Made by a program: the position numbers and the translations under genes. From Paucibacter sp. TC2R-5 (GTDB taxonomy: Bacteria; Pseudomonadota; Gammaproteobacteria; Burkholderiales; Burkholderiaceae_C): a stretch of 64,000 nucleotides of DNA. The stretch is taken from positions 186,001-250,000 of the forward strand of contig NZ_JAJIRQ010000003.1 of assembly GCF_025717605.1 (NCBI RefSeq). The letters run 5' to 3'. The first letter of the stretch is position 1, and the number at the start of each line of letters is the position of its first letter. Under the pieces are notes generated by a model, which had not been told where the DNA came from, searched no databases, and worked only from the letters and a program-made list of their open reading frames with translations. This document shows positions 46,747-56,185 of the stretch, piece after piece.

Positions 46747-47484
46747 GGGCTCGCTATAGGTGCACCAAGTGCCGCCACTGATGGCGCTCAGTCCTACGCG
46801 CTGCAGGCGTTGCCGCGCCAGCCCGGCCAAATCGGCGCGCCAGCGCGCTTCGCCGGCGGCGTTGGGCCGGTAGTTGAAAAATTCGCTGGACGCTGCCACC
46901 GCAGGCACCGCGAAGGCCTGCAGCACCTCGGCCCCGACCTCGAAGGCCTCAGGCCCGATGCAAGCCCCCAACCAGGCCTGCACATCGCCGGGCCGGCAGC
47001 CGGCCTCGCGGCACAGGGTCGCCAAGGTGTGCTCCAGCACGCCGCCAGCCAAGCCGCGCCAGCCGGCGTGAGCGCCGGCCACACCGCCGGGTGCGGCAAA
47101 CAAAACCGGCAAGCAGTCGGCCACTTGGATCGCAACAGCCAGCCCTGGCGTGGTGCTGACGCTGGCATCGGCACGCAGCACGGGCGCAATATCCAACACA
47201 TCGGGTAGCGCATGGGCCGCGTTCAAAACCACAACCTCGCTGCCATGCACTTGCTGCAAAAAAACCGCCTTGGCGCCCAAGGTCTGATCGACCCGCAGGC
47301 GGTTAGCCGTCACTGCCGCGGGATCGTCTTGCACCGCTAAGCCGACATTCATGCTCTCGAAGGGCCCGACGCTCGCACCGCCGGCCCGCGTGCTCATGAA
47401 GGCTCGCAGCCCGCTAGCGGGCTGCGACCACTGCGGCTGCAGCCAATCAGGGTGGACCGTCAGGGAAGGCGCCTCACTCGGCAT
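46678..47484 (-). CDS. pgeF: PgeF/YfiH multicopper-type purine nucleosidase family
   Basis: A 268-residue member of the laccase-domain family (YfiH/PgeF), now linked to purine nucleoside phosphorolysis and peptidoglycan editing. Metal-binding motifs are FLQQVHGSEV, QVADCLPVLF and AGAHAGWRGLAGG. The C-terminus FFSYRRDRVSGRM is standard for the family, which supports the stop at 46678 even though it overlaps the neighbouring gene. The start at the ATG at 47484 overlaps the maiA stop by 11 bases. Confidence 0.92.
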   Translation of the reverse strand: MPSEAPSLTVHPDWLQPQWSQPASGLRAFMSTRAGGASVGPFESMNVGLAVQDDPAAVTANRLRVDQTLGAKAVFLQQVHGSEVVVLNAAHALPDVLDIAPVLRADASVSTTPGLAVAIQVADCLPVLFAAPGGVAGAHAGWRGLAGGVLEHTLATLCREAGCRPGDVQAWLGACIGPEAFEVGAEVLQAFAVPAVAASSEFFNYRPNAAGEARWRADLAGLARQRLQRVGLSAISGGTWCTYSEPSRFFSYRRDRVSGRMVAAICLV

Positions 47485-48124
47485 CAGGACAGGCCGAGGG
47501 CTGGGTTTTCGCAAAAGCGTCCAGCGCCATGCAATTGCCGAACACCCGCATCACCTCGGGCACATGGCTCAGCCGGCAATCAAAGCGCTGCGCATTGAAG
47601 ATCTGCGGCACCAGCACACAGTCGGCCAAGCCGGGCGTATCGCCATGGCAGAACTGGCCGGCACTGGCCTTCAGACGCAGCTCGACCACCTCCAGTCCGG
47701 TCTCGACCCAGTGGCGATACCAGCGATTCTTGTTGTCCTCATCCAGACCCAAATCCTTGCTCAGGTAGCGCAGCACGCGCAGATTGTTGAGCGGGTGGAT
47801 CTCGCAGGCGATGTCCTGCGCCAAGGCGCGCACCTGGGCACGGCCCAGGGCATCAGCGGGCAAGAGAGGCGGCTGCGGGTGGGTTTCATCGAGGTATTCG
47901 ATGATTGCCATGGACTGGCTGATTAGCGCGTCGCCGTCGCGCAGCAGCGGCACCAGCTTGGACAGCGAGGCGCTGACATAGGCCGGGTCGAACTGCTCGT
48001 TCTTGGCCAAATGAACGGCGCGGTAGTCGTAATCCAGCCCCTTGAGCGCCAGCGCAATGCGCACGCGGTAAGAAGCCGAGGAGCGAAAGTAATTGAAGAG
48101 TTCCATGGGTCGTGATGATGCCAT
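47474..48124 (-). CDS. maiA: Maleylacetoacetate isomerase (zeta-class GST)
   Basis: A 216-residue zeta-class GST isomerising maleylacetoacetate to fumarylacetoacetate in tyrosine and aromatic degradation. The signature SSASYRVRIALALKGL (Ser-Ser-x-Ser glutathione site) and ALISQSMAIIEYLDETHP are visible. The ATG at 48124 has an AGGTG ribosome-binding site; the ATG at 48106 (MELFNYF) is where the family sequence usually begins, so the start is uncertain by six codons. No other tyrosine-degradation gene lies near. Divergent from the Nudix gene. Confidence 0.92.
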   Translation of the reverse strand: MASSRPMELFNYFRSSASYRVRIALALKGLDYDYRAVHLAKNEQFDPAYVSASLSKLVPLLRDGDALISQSMAIIEYLDETHPQPPLLPADALGRAQVRALAQDIACEIHPLNNLRVLRYLSKDLGLDEDNKNRWYRHWVETGLEVVELRLKASAGQFCHGDTPGLADCVLVPQIFNAQRFDCRLSHVPEVMRVFGNCMALDAFAKTQPSACPDAE

Positions 48125-48158
48125 GAGTGTTTCACCTGTGGCCGCTAAACTGAGGCCC

Positions 48159-48707
48159 ATGTGGAACCCTAGACGCTTCAAACATTGCCCCAGCTGCGGC
48201 GCCCCGGTCGAGTACTTGGTGCCGGCCGACGACAACCGCGAACGTGCCACTTGCACGGTCTGCGCCAGCATTCACTACGAGAACCCGATCAATGTGGTGG
48301 GCACCTTGCCCGTCTACGGTGAGCAGGTGCTGCTGTGCCGCCGTGCGATCGAGCCGCGCCACGGTTTTTGGACCTTGCCGGCGGGATTTTTGGAGTTGGG
48401 CGAAACGGCGGCCGAAGGCGCCCTGCGAGAGACCGACGAAGAAGCCGGCGCGCAAATCGAGTTGCAGCCGCTCTACTGCCTGATGAATGTGGTCAAGGTC
48501 GGGCAAATCCATCTGTATTACCGCGCCCGGCTACTGTCGGACCAATTCAATCCCGGGCCGGAGACGCTCGAAGCCCGGCTTTTTTCTGAACATGAAATCC
48601 CCTGGGACGAGCTGGCGTTTCGCACAGTGCGCGAAACCTTGAAGCATTTCTTTGAGGACAGGCGCTTGGGCCGCCCTTTCGAGTTGCACTGCGGCGATCT
48701 CAGCTGA
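48159..48707 (+). CDS. Nudix hydrolase with N-terminal zinc ribbon
   Basis: A 182-residue Nudix pyrophosphohydrolase. The N-terminal zinc ribbon (CPSCG then CTVC, residues 9-40) is followed by the Nudix box GFLELGETAAEGALRETDEEAGAQ. This domain order resembles NADH pyrophosphatase-like and ADP-ribose hydrolases. The start is placed at the ATG at 48159, from which the zinc ribbon follows directly; earlier ATGs at 48093 and 48123 cannot be ruled out. It is convergent with the small secreted protein gene. Confidence 0.9.
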   Translation: MWNPRRFKHCPSCGAPVEYLVPADDNRERATCTVCASIHYENPINVVGTLPVYGEQVLLCRRAIEPRHGFWTLPAGFLELGETAAEGALRETDEEAGAQIELQPLYCLMNVVKVGQIHLYYRARLLSDQFNPGPETLEARLFSEHEIPWDELAFRTVRETLKHFFEDRRLGRPFELHCGDLS

Positions 48708-48719
48708 AGCTTCAGCGGC

Positions 48720-49253
48720 TCAGTCCGCCCAGAGACTCTCGACCAAGGCCCCAACCTCCAGCGGCGCGCCGGCTTGCCGTGCGGCCTTCCACTCCAGCGG
48801 CGCCGGCGCCAAGCGCTTAGATTCCTTGCCGCTCCAGGTCGCCACTTTCAGCGCAAAAACAACCGGGCCTTTGTGCGCCTCGAAGGGCTGAACTGCCTTG
48901 AGCCGGCTGGTGATCTGCCGCTTCAGTTCCAGATCCAACATGGCATCAAAGTCCAGCCAGACCCGGGACTGGCCACCGGGCCGCACCGCCATCACGATAA
49001 AGCCGCCCACCGACTGCTGCGCACCGCTGGCCAGCACCGCTTCGCCTGCGGCGGCACCCAGCGCCTTGACGTAGGCGGCCATAGCGTCGACATCGGCCAC
49101 CCGCTCCTCCAGCACCGCGCTGGGCTGCAGCAAGACGATATTGAACTGCGTGATCGGCATCGGCGGCGGCGGCTGCGGCGACGCCGCCTGCGCGCTGCCA
49201 GCAACAAGCAAACCCAGCAGCAGCACCATCCTAAAAAATGGGGTCAGGTTCAT
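48720..49253 (-). CDS. Secreted protein of unknown function
   Basis: A 177-residue protein with a signal peptide (residues 1-23, ending GSAQA) and a short Pro-rich segment (SPQPPPPMP). The mature part (FNIVLLQPSAVLEERVADVD; GGFIVMAVRPGGQSRVWLDF) looks like a small alpha/beta domain. I do not recognise a named family. It lies alone between the Nudix gene (convergent) and lapD (same strand, 70 bases upstream). Confidence 0.75.
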   Translation of the reverse strand: MNLTPFFRMVLLLGLLVAGSAQAASPQPPPPMPITQFNIVLLQPSAVLEERVADVDAMAAYVKALGAAAGEAVLASGAQQSVGGFIVMAVRPGGQSRVWLDFDAMLDLELKRQITSRLKAVQPFEAHKGPVVFALKVATWSGKESKRLAPAPLEWKAARQAGAPLEVGALVESLWAD

Positions 49254-49323
49254 TTTTCTTGCTGCCCATGGCCAAAGCCATCCTCGCCCGGCCCGGCCTT
49301 GGGCGGGTACTTGCCGCTCACCG

Positions 49324-51243
49324 TTATTGCCCCAGGCGTGCCGTCGCCCAAGGCCCGGTCACACCGTCAAGCTCGCAATCCCAGAGTGCTTGCACATCCA
49401 TCGCGTCGCGCAGACCCTCTGCATAGACCTTCAGCGCCAAACTGCGCAGCATCACCAACATGCCTCGTACAAAGGCCGCGCGGGCCGCGTCGCCCGACAC
49501 GCCGGTCACCACCGACACATCCAGCTTCACATAGTCCAGACCGGCCTGGTAGAGCCGGTCGACATGGGCCAAACCGGCGCCGGCATGTTCAAGCCCAAGC
49601 TTGACGCCGAGTGGGCGCAGCTGCCGGCCCATCTCGAAGAGCAGATCAAAATGATTGACCGCCGCGCTCTCGGCCAACTCCAGACCGAGCTTGCGGGCGG
49701 CCTGCGGAGCATGGAAGACCTGATCCCGCAAACGCGCCACGAAGTTGCCGTCCAGCAGCGAAGCCGGCGCGATATTGACGCAGCGCTGCAAACCGTCTTT
49801 GGCGATCGCCTCCAGCGCCAGCGCGACCGCCAACAGGTCGACCTCGGCCGTCAAACGGCTGCGCACCGCCAAAGGCAGCCAGCGTGTGGCCGGCTCGAAC
49901 TCGCCCGCTTCCTCCAGTTGCAATTGCAAGGGGCATTCCAGATGGAGGACCCGACCTTCGCGGTCCAAGACCGGGTATTGCAGCAGCTTGCCGCGCCGGC
50001 CCGCCAAGGCCTCACTGATCTGTGAGCGCCAGGCGCGTTCGCCCTGCGCGCGCTGCTGCGCGCTGCCGGCGTTGATGGACTCCACCACAAAGCCGGACTG
50101 GTTCTCGGCCCGCGCCAGCGCCGCATCGGCCTCGCCGAACCAGCGACCGACGGTCGACTCGCGCGGCAAATTGACGGCACCCAAGGCCAGTTGAATGCCG
50201 CAACCAAAGGCCGGCAAGCTGGCCTGCAGCGCGTCGGACAAGGCCTGTGCCGTCTCGGCCGCTACATCGGGGGCCGGCAGCCACAGGGCAAAGTCGGCAC
50301 CGTTGAGTCGGCCAGCCAAGCAACCACGCACGCGCTCAGGATAGGCCATCACCGCCTTGGCCATGGTTTGCAAGGCCTGATCCACCGCCGGGCGGCCCAG
50401 GCGCTGATTCAGGCCGGCCAGATCACGCAAGCGAACCAGCACCAAGCCGGCGTGCAACGGCCCTTCATCGCGGGTCAGAGCCGACTCCAGCTCGGCCAGG
50501 AAATGCTTGCGCGAGCTCATGCCGGTGAGCGGATCGCAATGCGCTTGCACGCGCAGCACCTGCAACTGATCGGCCTGCGCCTCGAACATGCTCTTGACCC
50601 GCAAAACCATCGCGTTCATCGCCTGCGTCAAGCCCTTCAGCTCGGGCACCTGGGGCTCTTCGATGATTTGAAAGCTGCCATCGACGACGGCGCGCGCCTG
50701 CGCAACGGCGTTGTCCAGCGGGCGGCGGATGCGGTGCAGGGCCAGGTAGGCCCCTATGCTGGCCAATAAGCCCAAGGCGCCGAGCAAGATGCTGATGCGG
50801 CTCAGGCTGCGCCACAACTCGTCGTGGGCGTAGGCCGAATGCGACAGCACTTCGACCGAGCCAATCGCGTTCCAACCATTCGAGACCTGGGCCACGCCGG
50901 GCTGCACGGCGATAGGCAGCAGTGCTACAAACCAGGCCGGCGCCTTGCTGGGCTGAGCAGCAGCCTGGCGCTCGAATGCGAGCTTGCCGTCGGCCTTGCG
51001 CCAGACCACGCTTTGGTAGTAGCCGGTATCGAATTGCGCCGAAATCAGCAGCTCCATCAGTTCCGCATCACCATGCTGCTGCGACAAAGCCAGGGCCAGC
51101 GCGGCCGCGTTATCGCTGTTTTTGATCTGCAGCTGGGTTTGCAGCAGTTGCCGGGTCGAATAAGTGGACACGGCCACACTGCCGGCCAGCGCCAGCAAGA
51201 CCACACCCAGCAACAGCAACCAGACTTGACGCATCAAGGACAT
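49324..51243 (-). CDS. lapD: LapD-like c-di-GMP receptor with degenerate GGDEF and EAL domains
   Basis: A 639-residue inner-membrane protein. Membrane helix 1 (VWLLLLGVVLLALAGSVAV) precedes a periplasmic LapD/MoxY-type sensor (about residues 25-145) and helix 2 (ISILLGALGLLASIGAYLAL), then HAMP, a degenerate GGDEF (NGADF in place of GGDEF) and a degenerate EAL (HLECPL in place of the EAL motif). Such receptors bind c-di-GMP and sequester LapG. The ATG at 51243 gives the usual N-terminus MSLMRQVW. It follows lapG by 31 bases on the same strand. Without c-di-GMP it would free LapG to release the adhesin. Confidence 0.92.
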   Translation of the reverse strand: MSLMRQVWLLLLGVVLLALAGSVAVSTYSTRQLLQTQLQIKNSDNAAALALALSQQHGDAELMELLISAQFDTGYYQSVVWRKADGKLAFERQAAAQPSKAPAWFVALLPIAVQPGVAQVSNGWNAIGSVEVLSHSAYAHDELWRSLSRISILLGALGLLASIGAYLALHRIRRPLDNAVAQARAVVDGSFQIIEEPQVPELKGLTQAMNAMVLRVKSMFEAQADQLQVLRVQAHCDPLTGMSSRKHFLAELESALTRDEGPLHAGLVLVRLRDLAGLNQRLGRPAVDQALQTMAKAVMAYPERVRGCLAGRLNGADFALWLPAPDVAAETAQALSDALQASLPAFGCGIQLALGAVNLPRESTVGRWFGEADAALARAENQSGFVVESINAGSAQQRAQGERAWRSQISEALAGRRGKLLQYPVLDREGRVLHLECPLQLQLEEAGEFEPATRWLPLAVRSRLTAEVDLLAVALALEAIAKDGLQRCVNIAPASLLDGNFVARLRDQVFHAPQAARKLGLELAESAAVNHFDLLFEMGRQLRPLGVKLGLEHAGAGLAHVDRLYQAGLDYVKLDVSVVTGVSGDAARAAFVRGMLVMLRSLALKVYAEGLRDAMDVQALWDCELDGVTGPWATARLGQ

Positions 51244-51274
51244 GGCAAATCCCAATCAAAAGTATTCATCTTGT

Positions 51275-51964
51275 TCAAAAACCTTCCGCGCGCGCCTTGG
51301 CCAGCAAGTCGCGCCACTGTGAGAGCCTGACCATGGGGTCACCGGCCGATGTGGCCCCGACGCCCTGCCACAAACCCTCGCCGTTAAAACTGAATACCGG
51401 CTGCAGATCGGGTCGCTGTGAGGCCGGCCTGACATCACCGATCAGATTATCCAGAATCAGGGGCTCCGCCCCCGGCTCGGCATAGTAGGCCAGCACCATA
51501 TGTGCGAGCGATCGCCCGCCCACCATGGCGCGCACATAGACCATGCGCAGCTTGGCCACCGGCGTGCCGGCCGCTATCAGGCTCAGGTATTTGGCGATGG
51601 CATAGTCCTCGCAGTCGCCCCGCCCCTTGTCCAGCGCCTCCAAGGGGCTGGCCCAGAAGTCAACCTTGCCCCAGACCTCGATATCGTCATGAAACTCGAT
51701 GCGGCGGTTCAAATAGCTGTTGAGCGCCGTCAGCCGCTGCGGCTCCTCCAGCACGGCGGCGCGCTCGATCGCTTGCAGCAGCGCTTGTGCTTCGCCGACG
51801 GTGCGAGGGTTGAACTTGGCGGCCGCTTCCAAAAAGCGGGCGTTGTCCAAGGCCGCGCAAGGCAGCAGCCAGAGAGAGCCAGACAAGGCAAATAGCCCGA
51901 GCAGCCGTCCACCACACAGCCAGCGCGGCTTGTTCGGGAAGACTCTGCGGGTGAACGGGGCCAT
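51275..51964 (-). CDS. lapG: LapG-like periplasmic cysteine protease
   Basis: A 229-residue transglutaminase-like cysteine peptidase of the LapG type. The catalytic triad is Cys118 (GRGDCEDYA), His155 (LAHMVLAYY) and Asp172 (LILDNL). An N-terminal hydrophobic segment (LLGLFALSGSLWLLPCAA) is the signal peptide. The ATG at 51964 is chosen over a TTG further upstream. LapG cleaves a large adhesin (LapA type) at the outer membrane when c-di-GMP is low; LapD downstream inhibits it. No LapA-like adhesin or type I secretion gene lies in the window. Confidence 0.93.
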   Translation of the reverse strand: MAPFTRRVFPNKPRWLCGGRLLGLFALSGSLWLLPCAALDNARFLEAAAKFNPRTVGEAQALLQAIERAAVLEEPQRLTALNSYLNRRIEFHDDIEVWGKVDFWASPLEALDKGRGDCEDYAIAKYLSLIAAGTPVAKLRMVYVRAMVGGRSLAHMVLAYYAEPGAEPLILDNLIGDVRPASQRPDLQPVFSFNGEGLWQGVGATSAGDPMVRLSQWRDLLAKARAEGF

Positions 51965-52098
51965 GCTGTAGCGGATGCGCCCTCGCGTGGAGAGCAATAA
52001 TCAATCGGAGCCGGGCGGACTGTGCGGATAATGCGAAGCACTTTACAGCCTGTGCATCCGGCCCATCCCTGAAGTCGCGCCTAAATCACCGCCAATCA

Positions 52099-52962
52099 AT
52101 GAGCATCCCATCCATACGCCAAGAAATTGACAGTTCGCGCAAGAGTGGCGTGCTCAAGACCATCTTGATTCCACCCTGCCCCGAATTGCTGGCGCGCTTG
52201 CAGCAGGCGATGGCGCAGGAGCAACCAGATCTGAATGAAGTGGCTCGCATTGCGGCCAGCGATGTGGCGATGTCGGCCATTTTGCTGCGCATGGCCAACA
52301 GCCCCGTGCACATCGCCGACGGCATGCCTTGCACGACGGTGGGCCAGGCCATGACCCGCATCGGCCTCAAAGAAACCACCGCCATCATGACCGGCTTTTT
52401 GCTGAAAAACGCCATTCCGGTCAACAGCCCGCATTTGGCGCGCTTTTGGGAGCGTTCGGCCAAACGTGCGCTGGCGATGTCTTTTGTGGCGCGCCAGTTG
52501 CCCGGCATCTCGGTCGATTTGGCCCATACCTACGGGCTGTTTTGCCATGTCGGCATGCCGGTCTTGCTGCAATGCGTGCGCGGCTATGGCTCGACCATGG
52601 TGGAAGCTGCCGCCCGTGTCGACCGCTCCTACATCGCCACCGAGAACGCCAACCACCGCACCGACCACGCGGTGGCCGGCGCCCTGCTGGCGCGCGCCTG
52701 GAATATGGCGCCCGAGCTGATGGCTGCCATCCGCCTGCATCACGACCTGTTCTCGCTCGGCGACAGCCGGGTCGAGCCGGAAGTCCACACCTTGATTGCC
52801 GCCGGCTTGATTGCCGAGCATTTGATGCGTTTGCACGAAGGCCTGCCTGAAGACGCCGACTGGATCGCCCATGCCCCGCAAGCGCTCGACTGGTTGAACG
52901 CCAGCCTGGCCGACGTTGAGCACTGGGATGATTTGCTGCGGCCTATTTTGGATGAAGCCTAG
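52099..52962 (+). CDS. HDOD domain signalling protein
   Basis: A 287-residue single-domain HDOD protein with the family segments LNEVARIAASDVAMSAILLRMAN and TTVGQAMTRIGLKETTAIM near the N-terminus, a central LAHTYGLFCHVGMPVLL and RLHHDLF near the C-terminus. HDOD domains resemble HD phosphohydrolases but lack the metal-binding residues and regulate signalling. No partner domain is fused. It stands alone between lapG (divergent) and the second PHA synthase gene. Confidence 0.9.
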   Translation: MSIPSIRQEIDSSRKSGVLKTILIPPCPELLARLQQAMAQEQPDLNEVARIAASDVAMSAILLRMANSPVHIADGMPCTTVGQAMTRIGLKETTAIMTGFLLKNAIPVNSPHLARFWERSAKRALAMSFVARQLPGISVDLAHTYGLFCHVGMPVLLQCVRGYGSTMVEAAARVDRSYIATENANHRTDHAVAGALLARAWNMAPELMAAIRLHHDLFSLGDSRVEPEVHTLIAAGLIAEHLMRLHEGLPEDADWIAHAPQALDWLNASLADVEHWDDLLRPILDEA

Positions 52963-53046
52963 GTCGCCGCCTAGCTAACGCCCAAGCTAAGCTGCGATTG
53001 CCCTAGATCAAAGTTCAGCGCTGCATGCCGCCACAGAATTCAGGCC

Positions 53047-54819
53047 ATGCAGCGACTCAACACCCCCCTCGATCAGCCAACTCCCGCCCGCAACGTCGAG
53101 TCTGCGACTCAGCGCTTGGACCGACTGCTGCATGCCAGCGCAGCGCCGTTGACAAAAGGTCTGTCTCCGGTGGCACTGGCTCTGGCCGTCGCAGACTGGG
53201 CCTGGCATTTGGCCGTTTCGCCGGGCCGGCAGCTTGAGCTGGCGGGCTTGGGCGCGCAGCTCGCCACCCAGACCCTGAAAGACAGCGTGCCTGCCGATGC
53301 GCCGATCGCAGGGATTGGCGAGGCGGACGAAGACCCGCGTTTTCGCCATCAAGCCTGGGCGCAATGGCCGTTCAGCGCCTTGCGCAGCGGTTTTCGGCAA
53401 AGTGAGACCTTTTGGCAGGAGGCCGGCCGTATGCCAGGCATGAGTGCCCACCATGCCGAGATGACCCAGTTTTTTGCCCGGCAAGCCTTGAATATGCTGG
53501 CGCCGGCCAACTGGCTGGTGAGCAATCCGGTCGTGCTGCAAGATGCGGTGGCCAGCCAAGGTGCCCATCTGCTCCAGGGTGCTCGGCACTATATGGAGGA
53601 CATCAGCGGCGCGGGGTCGGCGGCCGGGCCGCGCCATCTGCCAGGGCGTGACGTCGCCATCACGCCAGGCGAGGTGGTGATGCGTAACCACCTGGTTGAG
53701 CTGATCCGCTACAGCCCGCAGACCAAACAGGTCCACCCGGAGCCGCTGCTGATCGTGCCGTCGTGGATCATGAAGTACTACATCCTCGACCTGTCGCCGC
53801 ACAACTCGATGGTGCGCTTTCTGGTCGAGCAGGGCCATCAGGTCTATATGCTGTCCTGGCGCAACCCGGACGCCAGCGACCATGATCTGAGCATGAGTGA
53901 CTATCTGCGCCTGGGCGTCTTCGAGGCGCTGCGGGCCATAGCGCAGATTCACGGCAAGGCCAGACCCGTCCATGCCATGGGTTACTGCTTGGGCGGCACC
54001 TTGCTCGCCATCGCGGCGGCCGCCCTGGCGCGGCGCGGCGACGCCCAAGTTGCCGGGGCCGATCTCTTGCCCCCGCTGTGCTCGCTGACGCTGCTGGCGG
54101 CGCAGACCGACTTCTCCGAGCCGGGCGAGCTGGGTCTGTTCATCGATGAGAGCCAGATCGGCTACGTCGACGAAATCACCCGCGGCAAGGGCTATTTGAC
54201 CGGCGAGCAAATGGCCGGCTCCTTCCAGTTTTTGCATTCCCAAGATCTGGTCTGGACCCGCCGCATGCGCGAGTACCTGATGGGTGAACGCGAGCCCCAC
54301 AGCGATTTGATGGACTGGAATGCCGACACCACCCGCATGCCGGCCCGCATGCACCATGAGTACCTCAGCGCGCTCTACCTGCACAACGCGCTGGCCACCA
54401 GCAGCTACCGGGTGGACGGTCGCAGCGTGTCGCTGGGTGACATCGAAGCGCCGATCTTTCTGGTCGGCACCGAGCGGGATCATGTCTCGCCTTGGGCGTC
54501 GGTTTACAAGCTGCACCATTTGTGCGAGGCCGAAATCACCTTTGTCTTGACCAGCGGCGGCCACAACGCCGGCATCATCTCCGAGCCGGGCCATGCCGGA
54601 CGCCGCTACAAGATCGATACCCGCCCGCGTCACGGCGCCTGGGTGCCGCAACAGGAATGGGGCCAGGGCTTGGAATCCACCAGCGGCTCATGGTGGCTGG
54701 CTTGGCATGTATGGCTGGCCGCCCGATCTTCAGCCCCGGCCAGCCCCAAGGCCCCGCCGAAGACCATGCTGCTGGGCGCAGCGCCGGGCGACTATGTACG
54801 CCAGTGCTATTCAGACTGA
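53047..54819 (+). CDS. Second PHA synthase (PhaC-type)
   Basis: A 590-residue PHA synthase homologue distinct from phaC at 44.6 kb. The catalytic Cys314 is in MGYCLGGT; PSWIMKYYILDLSPHNSM, LSWRNPD and FVLTSGGHNAGIISEPGH (catalytic His) are class I-like. The N-terminal 100 residues are unlike those of the first synthase, so granule contacts or partners may differ. Its stop overlaps the start of the adenylate-forming enzyme by 26 bases, and no phaA or phaB gene follows. Confidence 0.92.
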   Translation: MQRLNTPLDQPTPARNVESATQRLDRLLHASAAPLTKGLSPVALALAVADWAWHLAVSPGRQLELAGLGAQLATQTLKDSVPADAPIAGIGEADEDPRFRHQAWAQWPFSALRSGFRQSETFWQEAGRMPGMSAHHAEMTQFFARQALNMLAPANWLVSNPVVLQDAVASQGAHLLQGARHYMEDISGAGSAAGPRHLPGRDVAITPGEVVMRNHLVELIRYSPQTKQVHPEPLLIVPSWIMKYYILDLSPHNSMVRFLVEQGHQVYMLSWRNPDASDHDLSMSDYLRLGVFEALRAIAQIHGKARPVHAMGYCLGGTLLAIAAAALARRGDAQVAGADLLPPLCSLTLLAAQTDFSEPGELGLFIDESQIGYVDEITRGKGYLTGEQMAGSFQFLHSQDLVWTRRMREYLMGEREPHSDLMDWNADTTRMPARMHHEYLSALYLHNALATSSYRVDGRSVSLGDIEAPIFLVGTERDHVSPWASVYKLHHLCEAEITFVLTSGGHNAGIISEPGHAGRRYKIDTRPRHGAWVPQQEWGQGLESTSGSWWLAWHVWLAARSSAPASPKAPPKTMLLGAAPGDYVRQCYSD

Positions 54820-56137
54820 GCGCATTGCCCAGCAGCAAAGCCAGCGCCTGCAGGCCTTGCTGCGGGCAGCACAGGCAACGCCTTTTTACCGCCCGCTGCT
54901 GCAGGGCCGCGATCTGACGCAGCTGAAGCTGCAAGAGCTGCCTGTCATCAGCAAAGCCGGGCTGATGCAAGCATTCGAGCAGCATGTCAGCGACCCGCTG
55001 CTCAAGCTCACGGAGTTGCAAGCGCTGTGCCGCGACCCGGGGCGCGTTGCCGAGCGCTACCTCGGCCGCTACACCGTCTGGGAAAGCTCGGGCAGCAGCG
55101 GCCAGCCCGGCGTCTATGTGCAGGACGAGGCGGCGATGGCCGTGTATGAGAACCTGGAGGGCACGCGACGGTCTTCACCAAGACCCTGGGCGCGCTTGTG
55201 GGACCCGCTTTACCTGAGCGAGCGCTTTGCGTTCGTGGGGGCTTTGAGTGGCAACTCAGGTGGTCATTTCGCCAGCCATGTCTCGGTGGAGCGCCTGCGC
55301 CGCGCCCAACCCTGGATGACGCGCCAGTGGCGCAGCTTCTCCATCCTGCAGCCCACGCCCGCCTTGATCGCCCAGCTGGACGTCTTCGCGCCAAGCATCA
55401 TCGCGACCTATCCGACCGCAGCGTTGCTGCTGGCAGAGGAATTCGAGCGTGGCGCCCTGCACTGCAGTCCACAAGAAATCTGGACCGGCGGCGAAACTCT
55501 CAGCGCCGCCATGCGCAAGCGCATCGAGTGCGCCTTCGGCTGCGCGCTGCGCAACAGCTACGGCGCATCGGAGTTCTTGCCACTGGCCTGGGAATGTGAG
55601 CAAGGCCATCTGCATCTCAACGCCGACTGGGTGATTCTGGAGCCGGTCGATGCGCAATACCGCCCCACACCCTTGGGCCAATGCTCGCACACCAGCTTGC
55701 TGACGAATCTGGCCAATCATGTGCAGCCGCTGATCCGCTATGACATCGGCGACAGCATCACCGTGGCCGCAGAGCGCTGCGCCTGTGGCTCGGCCCTGCC
55801 GGTGCTGCAAGTGCAGGGTCGGCGAGACGACATGCTCTATCTGTCTGATCGCAGCGGCGGCCGCTTGGCACTGCTGCCGCTGGCTTTGACGACGGTGCTG
55901 GAGGACGAAGCCGGACTGTTCGACTTCCAGCTGCAGCAGCTCGACCCCGCGGCGCTGCGCCTGCAACTGGGTGCCACGGCCGACCACAGCCGGTCGGCTC
56001 GCGAACATTGCCGCCGCGTGCTGCATCGGTTTTTGCTGGCGCAGGGCTGTTCCGACATATCCTTGAGCATCTGCAGCGGCCAGGCCTTCAAGCGCGGGCG
56101 CAGCGGCAAGCAAAAACGCATTTTGGCCATGCCCTGA
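54794..56137 (+). CDS. F390-synthetase/CapK-like adenylate-forming enzyme
   Basis: A 447-residue member of the adenylate-forming superfamily in the coenzyme F390 synthetase/phenylacetate-CoA ligase branch. The P-loop is WESSGSSGQPGVYV (residues about 96-109); NSYGASEFLPLAWEC and QPLIRYDIGDSI match the core motifs. GRSGKQKRILAM carries the C-terminal Lys. The activated acid is unknown. The ATG at 54794 lies inside the end of the PHA synthase gene, which implies translational coupling; a longer reading frame upstream lies out of frame in that gene and is not used. Confidence 0.88.
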   Translation: MYASAIQTERIAQQQSQRLQALLRAAQATPFYRPLLQGRDLTQLKLQELPVISKAGLMQAFEQHVSDPLLKLTELQALCRDPGRVAERYLGRYTVWESSGSSGQPGVYVQDEAAMAVYENLEGTRRSSPRPWARLWDPLYLSERFAFVGALSGNSGGHFASHVSVERLRRAQPWMTRQWRSFSILQPTPALIAQLDVFAPSIIATYPTAALLLAEEFERGALHCSPQEIWTGGETLSAAMRKRIECAFGCALRNSYGASEFLPLAWECEQGHLHLNADWVILEPVDAQYRPTPLGQCSHTSLLTNLANHVQPLIRYDIGDSITVAAERCACGSALPVLQVQGRRDDMLYLSDRSGGRLALLPLALTTVLEDEAGLFDFQLQQLDPAALRLQLGATADHSRSAREHCRRVLHRFLLAQGCSDISLSICSGQAFKRGRSGKQKRILAMP

Positions 56138-56185
56138 GCACTCAGCACTGAGCGCTCAGCCACCCACCCACCGGCTTCACCCCTC

